Of a stretch of 64,000 nucleotides of DNA, positions 58,420-64,000 are shown piece by piece. Both the position numbers and the translations under genes were made by a program. Source of the DNA: Sphagnum magellanicum (Eukaryota > Streptophyta > Sphagnopsida > Sphagnales > Sphagnaceae); the NCBI GenBank assembly GCA_021904315.1, contig CM038924.1, positions 13,070,026 to 13,134,025 of the forward strand. The letters are read 5' to 3'. Positions within the stretch are counted from its first letter, which is position 1. Every line of letters starts with the position of its first letter. A model generated the notes under the pieces. That model did no database searches and had not been told where the DNA came from. It was given only the letters and a program-made list of their open reading frames with translations.

Positions 58420-61400
58420 TAATTTTAGGTACCCGCGCCCCGCCCCCTCCCCCCCCCCCCTCCCTCCTCCCATTTTCCCTTTGGTAAAAATGAATGCGAT
58501 ATGGGGATTAAAGCTTGTTGCACGATGCGCATCATAGTGTGGCATCTCAATTGGACGTGAGAGAAGAAGAGAAGAGGGGACTTGTCTACATCATCGTTTG
58601 GTTGGTTGGTTGGTTTGTTTGTTTGTTGGTTTTTTTAATTTTTATTTTTAACTTTTTTTTTGGCAAAATTTTCATTGATTTTGAAGTTTTGGAGAAAAAC
58701 TTGGAAGCATCTTTTTATTTCAGTGTTTTACCAAAAAAAAAACAATGGAAAAGGTGTTCTTTTACTTAGTGTGAAATTGTAAAAATTCAAAATTGAAACA
58801 CTAGTCTGTTGTAGACTGTAAAATGTTACTCTAGGTATCTTAGATCTATGTACTGTTGTTACCTGTGAACAGCAGGTTCAGCAGGTCTCTACCCAATAAT
58901 TAATTAATTTGAAAAAAAATTAAGGTTCAGCACATGGAAATCTTTTTGAAGAATTTCTGTAATTCAAATTTTGACACTTCTAAAAAAAAGTAATTTTAGC
59001 AAAACCTGCTATACAAGTAGGGTATTCCTTTTTTGAAGATTTTGATTTTGCATTTCAAGTAAGGCCCTAGGGTGGGGCTTTCTTGAAATAAGGATTTGAA
59101 GATTTTGATTTTGTATTTAAATTATCGGCCATATAGTGGGGTATTCTTGAAGTAAGGGCCTTGGATGAGGTGGTTGTTGAGGTGTAGCAGGCCTCTTGTA
59201 ATTGTAAGGGACCTCCTCTCTTTGAGATATTAATGTGCCCTCCAAATGCACTAGGAAATTTATCCCATTGCTTTATGAGCTGAACTTTTAAATTGCTAGC
59301 TTATCTCTTCGAGGTCTCATATTGGATTTAAATTAAAATTGCAACACTTCTGATTCACCAATTAAAGAGATAATTGCTTAGATACCAAAACATCTGGCAA
59401 TTTCTTTCTATGGTCCATGCTTCTAATTTGGTTATGGCAAAATGGAGAAGAAGGATTGTAACCCAACTTCATTCAGAGGCTGAACCCAATTGAAGAAGAA
59501 AACCCACACTTCAAATGGGCACTTTAATTGTGTGAAAGGGGTTAGGGTTTTGGGTTTAAACCCTAAACCCTTGAACTACCCACAAACTACATGTGAATCT
59601 ATTGAAAAATTTGTTACTGTTTTTATATTAGTACTCATGTATTCAGCCTCAAGCGTAAGACATCCATATCAATGCATCATGCCAGACATGGGCATATGCT
59701 TGTTGCATATGGATTGATTGGTTGTGGACATCTAAATGCATCAACCACACAAAGCTTGCAACCAGGCTAGGCTAGGTTTTCCAATTGTCTAAAATTGCAT
59801 TTTAATTAATTATCTTGTGAGCTTTCAATGAAACTACCTCCATGTAGATGGGTTTTTTTCCAATTAAATTCGGGGTATACATGATCAAAAAAAGTCTTAT
59901 CTCCCAGTGCAGCTGTTGATAAGTACTTGATATTGGTTAACTCTCTTTTTCTACTTTGCTTTTGCAATAAATAGTACAGTCTTCAAGATATTATCATCTT
60001 GTGGTAGTCGATTGAAATGTACTGTTCCAAGGCATGCAAAGAGAACTACAATTTGAAACCACTACCAACCCATATTCCAGAAGCCAGAAGAAACACAAGG
60101 ACTATAGACTAGACTATAATGGTCCCCATTCTCAATCAACTATCTCTCTCTCTCTCTCTTGTCTCATTTCAACCCTTCCTAAGGGTCCTTCTCATTTAAT
60201 GACATGTTGTCCCAATGGACGAGCAAATATTAGTTAGTGAATATTAGTTATTGCATTGCGTCCCATGGCTTCCTATCTAGCATGACCAAAAGTAGTTTGA
60301 TGATGTGAATCAACAACCACTTGCAAATTGGGCGCAAGAAACATGGATCCTATCCACTAGGATATTAGCTTAATATGTATTTCGACAATTTATTGGGAAC
60401 TATCTAGTGATTATCCCCATCATGGAGAAATTTTTTTGTGCTTAGAGTTTACGAATGAATTGCCAATAAACCCCTCATTGGTTTCCTTACCGAATTGATT
60501 TTTTAGTTTATTATTATTATTATTATTATTATTTTTCATTTCGGTAAAGACTCAAAATAATCTGCTGAAAATGACACTCATGTGAGTTCAACTTAAGGTT
60601 TAGGGTTTAGGGTCCACACACACGATGGCAACACCCAACCTGAGTGCAGCCTTTTACTGTCTCCATCCGGCATAGCAACATGCCACACATACTACTCCGC
60701 ATACAACTTGGACACTGCAAGATCATAAAGAAAGAAATTCAGGAAGGAATTCCTTTTGTATTTTGAGTTTTGTTATTCTGGTAAACAAGCCTGGGGTTTG
60801 TGAACATGTGTTCCCAGAGTGTGATGTAATGCATTTATTCACCAGGCCTGGCAGATTGGGTGTTCCCAGAGTGTTCCCAGAGTGTACCATGGTTCTGTTT
60901 TGAAAGAGTTTCAAAATTCTTTCTGAAGGGTACTAAGGGACCCACAACATGCAAGCAGGGCCTCAATGGTTCTCACACCTTGCATTTGGGTTACCAGTTA
61001 CTATCACCCTGGTTTAATTTTAGAAAGGGCAAGAAGCATCTCCACCCACACTAGTAAAAAATGGTTTGTACACAATAATTTGGATGAAGTATAGCCTTCA
61101 AGTACTTCAAATAGTGTGAAACCCAGTTTTGACTTGCATAATATTATGGCCATGATACAATGACCTCCAATAGGGCCAATTAATGGAAATGATTGTGTTT
61201 GATTGGTCGACCATAATGATTGGCCCAGGTAGCAGCGAGGAATTGCTTTTTTTCCAATTTTTAGGTTTCAAAATTTCAGCAAAATTTTCCATTTTTTTCA
61301 AATTTACCACTAAAAAAGAAAAAGAAATCCATTTTTTTTTTTGTCACCATAGTGTGAAAAATCTCTTTCAGAAAAAAAAAAAAAAAAAAAAACATTGTTG

Positions 61401-62760
61401 GTGACATTTAAATATTCTCTCACTTTATACTATTTTTTCATTTTTATGGGTGGGATGAGGAAATAAACGACAAAGCATGTTGGATGCAATAAACACTTAA
61501 CACCCATCAATTCCCCAATTGGGGTTGTGGATGTAGATGCTTTTATATGGATGCTTTCCCTTACACATCCATTTCCATGTTGGTAATTGGTTCTCCCAAC
61601 ATGTTCTATCAACTAAATAGAGCACACAATTACAAACTTTTACTTGAGTTCTAACATGGACTACATTATATGTGCCATAAACTACTTGCAGAAAGACATT
61701 GACCCTAAGAAAGCCTAAAAGTCTTGTTTGCTCTTTGTTCCTAAGGTACAACAAGGACAGTAAATGAATAAACCCACCCATGTGCGATGGTTTTCATAGT
61801 CCCCATGATCTAAATTGTTATTAAAGGCATTTCTTAGTTTTTTGTCATGTTGTAAGTTTTGTCATGATGTTTGTACCTTTTCAAAATAACAAAGCAAGTT
61901 GAACTTGCAATTTGAACTTGGTGTTCAATTCTCCTTAGGCCTTCCCAAGGGCATTTCTGCGGGTTTTTCTTTTATCCTAATATACCCACAAGTATATATG
62001 AGAATAAATATCAAACCCTACTTGGTTGGTACAATTTTTTTACTCATTTAATTATTATATCCCACAATTAATAGCTATTTCACACTTATCTTATTTTGAC
62101 ATTCCCTGGCTAGTATGTATTTGAGGTTTATTTTTGACCTAGAAATTGAAGTCCATAGATGGAGGAGGGTATATGCTACATATATCAACATAGTTATATG
62201 ACATATATGCATTTTCATATTTTTTCAATGCAAGTGGTTATGATGGATTTGTTTTAATTAAGGTGACTAACTATTGAATTTATTTTGATATGGGCACTTT
62301 AGTTTTGTCAACTACACTAATCACCTTGAACAATTTCATTAGCATAATATGTTGTTGAAACCCCTTTAGATGTTATGACCATTTGTCATTATAAGAATGT
62401 TTTAGATGTATAATTCCTAAGGGTGTTGCTTGGTTTTTGATTTAATTTTGTTAATCGTTCTATACAAATGTTTTAAATTTCATTTGTTTCATGTTCACAA
62501 TCTTGAACAATTGCACAACTTATTTCTTTCTTTGCTTGGCAATGTGCACATATTTTTTTATTTACCCTAGGTTTATCTACTTATACTCACACGGTAAATA
62601 CAGGGTAAATAAAAAATATTTATTCATACACCTTGTGAACAAGGTAAATGTTGGTCATTTACCCTCTACTTGGATCAATAGCTTTGCAAACTCCATATAC
62701 CCTTACCCAATTAGGTTTTGAATTTTGGATCAATTTTAATTTAATGCCACTTAACCGACA
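58420..62760. other. Intergenic DNA
   Basis: No gene is visible. A C-run lies at 58447-58464 and head-to-head telomere-like motifs at 59542-59570. (TC)n lies near 60142-60159, (TTA)n near 60511-60533 and TTTAGGGTTTAGGG at about 60599-60612. A GTGTTCCCAGAGT word repeats near 60808-60884, and there is a poly-A tract at about 61373-61391. The remainder is AT-rich and featureless. Confidence 0.45.
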
Positions 62761-62774
62761 AAAGGAATTTTAAC

Positions 62775-62980
62775 TCTCTAGAGAATAGGCCCCTGGTAGC
62801 CGATTCTGCTACACACTGCGACTTGAACAAACTCTAGAACAGGTCCTTGGTGGCTGATTCTGCCAGGCAAAACAGCCGTATGAGACCAGAGAACAGGCCC
62901 CTGGTGGCTGATTCCGCCAGAAAAAAAACTTTAACAACCTAGAGAATAGTCCCTTGGTGACTGATTCTACTCAGGCTTTA
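62775..62980 (+). repeat. Degenerate ~55-bp minisatellite ('GATTCTGC' family), direct copy
   Basis: Four units carry AGAGAACAGGCCCCTGGTGG followed by CTGATTCTGCCAG with variation, spaced about 52-56 bp. They are the same family as the inverted array at 6.41-6.56 kb. Confidence 0.75.
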
Positions 62981-63039
62981 AATTCCCCTTATAATGATCT
63001 AGGATTTTTTTAATTTAAAATTTGATGTAGCAAAACTAT

Positions 63040-63300
63040 CAATCATCCATTTACAAGAAGATTTAGCCAAATTTGGCTATAGGAAAATATGAAAGTAGAA
63101 AGAGTTCAAGAATCCTTTTACATTTTGGCTACCTGCTGGAACCTGTTGTAGAATTTTGGCAATTTATAATTTATTTATTTTCTTTGAAAGCTGGTGAATT
63201 AGGGCCATTTTGTTTCAAAAAAAACTCCTTTGTATGTCTCGAAATCATATTTTTTCAATTTTTAAATTTCAACCCCCAAAAAATTTACGGTTATGAACTT
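63040..63300 (-). repeat. Dispersed palindrome-core repeat, copy F (inverted)
   Basis: A perfect TAGCCAAATTTGGCTA lies at 63064-63079. The flank (AATATGAAAGTAGAAAGAG, AAGAATCC, TGCTGGAACC, GGGCCATTTTG) matches copy B and, further out, the 21.24-21.42 kb segment. The family unit is therefore at least about 200 bp. Confidence 0.75.
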
Positions 63301-64000
63301 CTTGAGAATTTGAAGAGGCTAATGCAAAATTCCCCAAAATAAGTCTTGATGGAGAATCATTTTAGCCGGTACTCATCTTCAACACAAAAATTCCCAAACA
63401 CTTGAATGAGAAAATGTTGGTGGATTATTACTTCTACTAGACAATTGTACCGATTTTTTCATGAAGCTTACTTCGAGCTTATCCGATAGTCATTTTTCAA
63501 ATTGGTAAATCAACCCCTCCACCGTAATAAGTTAATTTCATTGGAATGGAGAGAGCTCATGTAACAAGGACACCACTTCGAAAGACCATGACAAAAATCC
63601 TAAAATCCCAAAATCGTCACCGTCAGCAACTAGAGTGTCCTTAACATGACATTGCATTCGTAACACAAGCGACAATTACTAGCGGTTACTACTATACAAT
63701 GTGTTATGATGAGAACTTGCAAAACTTTATTCGAAAAACTTTATTAGCTTTCCAATTGCAAACTACATCTCAAGATACACTTGATCTTCTCTCTCTCTCA
63801 ATCTCTCTCTCTCTCTCAATCCACTCACAGGAACAAGGCACGGACCAATTCTCAAGAGTAAATTGCACTGCATGTCCCAATCCTAATACCAACAAGGTCA
63901 GTGGTTTTTTTTTTTTTTCAATTTTTTTCCAAAAATTTGAAAAATTAGTCATTTTTACAGGAGAAAACCCAAAAAATTCCAAAATTTTCTCAATTTTTTT
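63301..64000. other. Intergenic DNA at the window end
   Basis: No gene is visible. (CT)n with interruptions lies at about 63787-63820 and poly-T near 63907-63920. The minus-strand open frame over the CT tract is a microsatellite artefact. Confidence 0.4.

Overview
The window looks like nuclear DNA of a land plant with a large, repeat-filled, AT-rich genome. Gene families (an ATL RING-H2 ligase, a CslA mannan synthase, a chloroplast ascorbate-peroxidase-related protein, an AP2-like factor), GT-AG introns, AAACCCTA motifs and decayed copia, Ty3 and LINE-type elements all say plant. A Ty3 fossil carrying a DNA-methyltransferase-like domain and a PHD finger makes me favour a seed-free vascular plant (fern or lycophyte), but the clade is inference.

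Layout. 0-1.7 kb: intronless ATL gene on +. 1.7-32.3 kb: gene-poor. It holds a decayed Ty1/copia piece (3.1-4.0 kb, -), a decayed Ty3 element with protease, methyltransferase-like, integrase C-terminal and PHD segments (8.0-11.3 kb, +), MITEs, minisatellites, microsatellites and an old dispersed repeat centred on a 16-bp palindrome. 32.6-39.7 kb: nine-exon CslA gene on +, whose introns have collected MITEs, foldback elements and a tRNA-derived SINE. 40.8-44.1 kb: ten-exon APX-related gene on -, convergent with CslA. 46.6-48.7 kb: decayed non-LTR-type reverse transcriptase. 48.7-53.7 kb: noncoding, with a perfect 15-bp hairpin and a 57-bp tandem repeat. 53.7-57.1 kb: multi-exon AP2-like gene on -, with a GC-rich, internally duplicated upstream region at 57.8-58.4 kb. 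58.4-64 kb: repeats and AT-rich sequence.

The four genes do not form a pathway: ubiquitin ligation at a membrane, Golgi mannan synthesis, plastid peroxide metabolism and probable transcription control. Exon models were built by hand from reading frame, family motifs and GT/AG sites; phases close exactly for CslA (550 aa) and the APX-related gene (367 aa). The AP2-like model has one unresolved junction. Family names rest on motif recognition only; no search was run.
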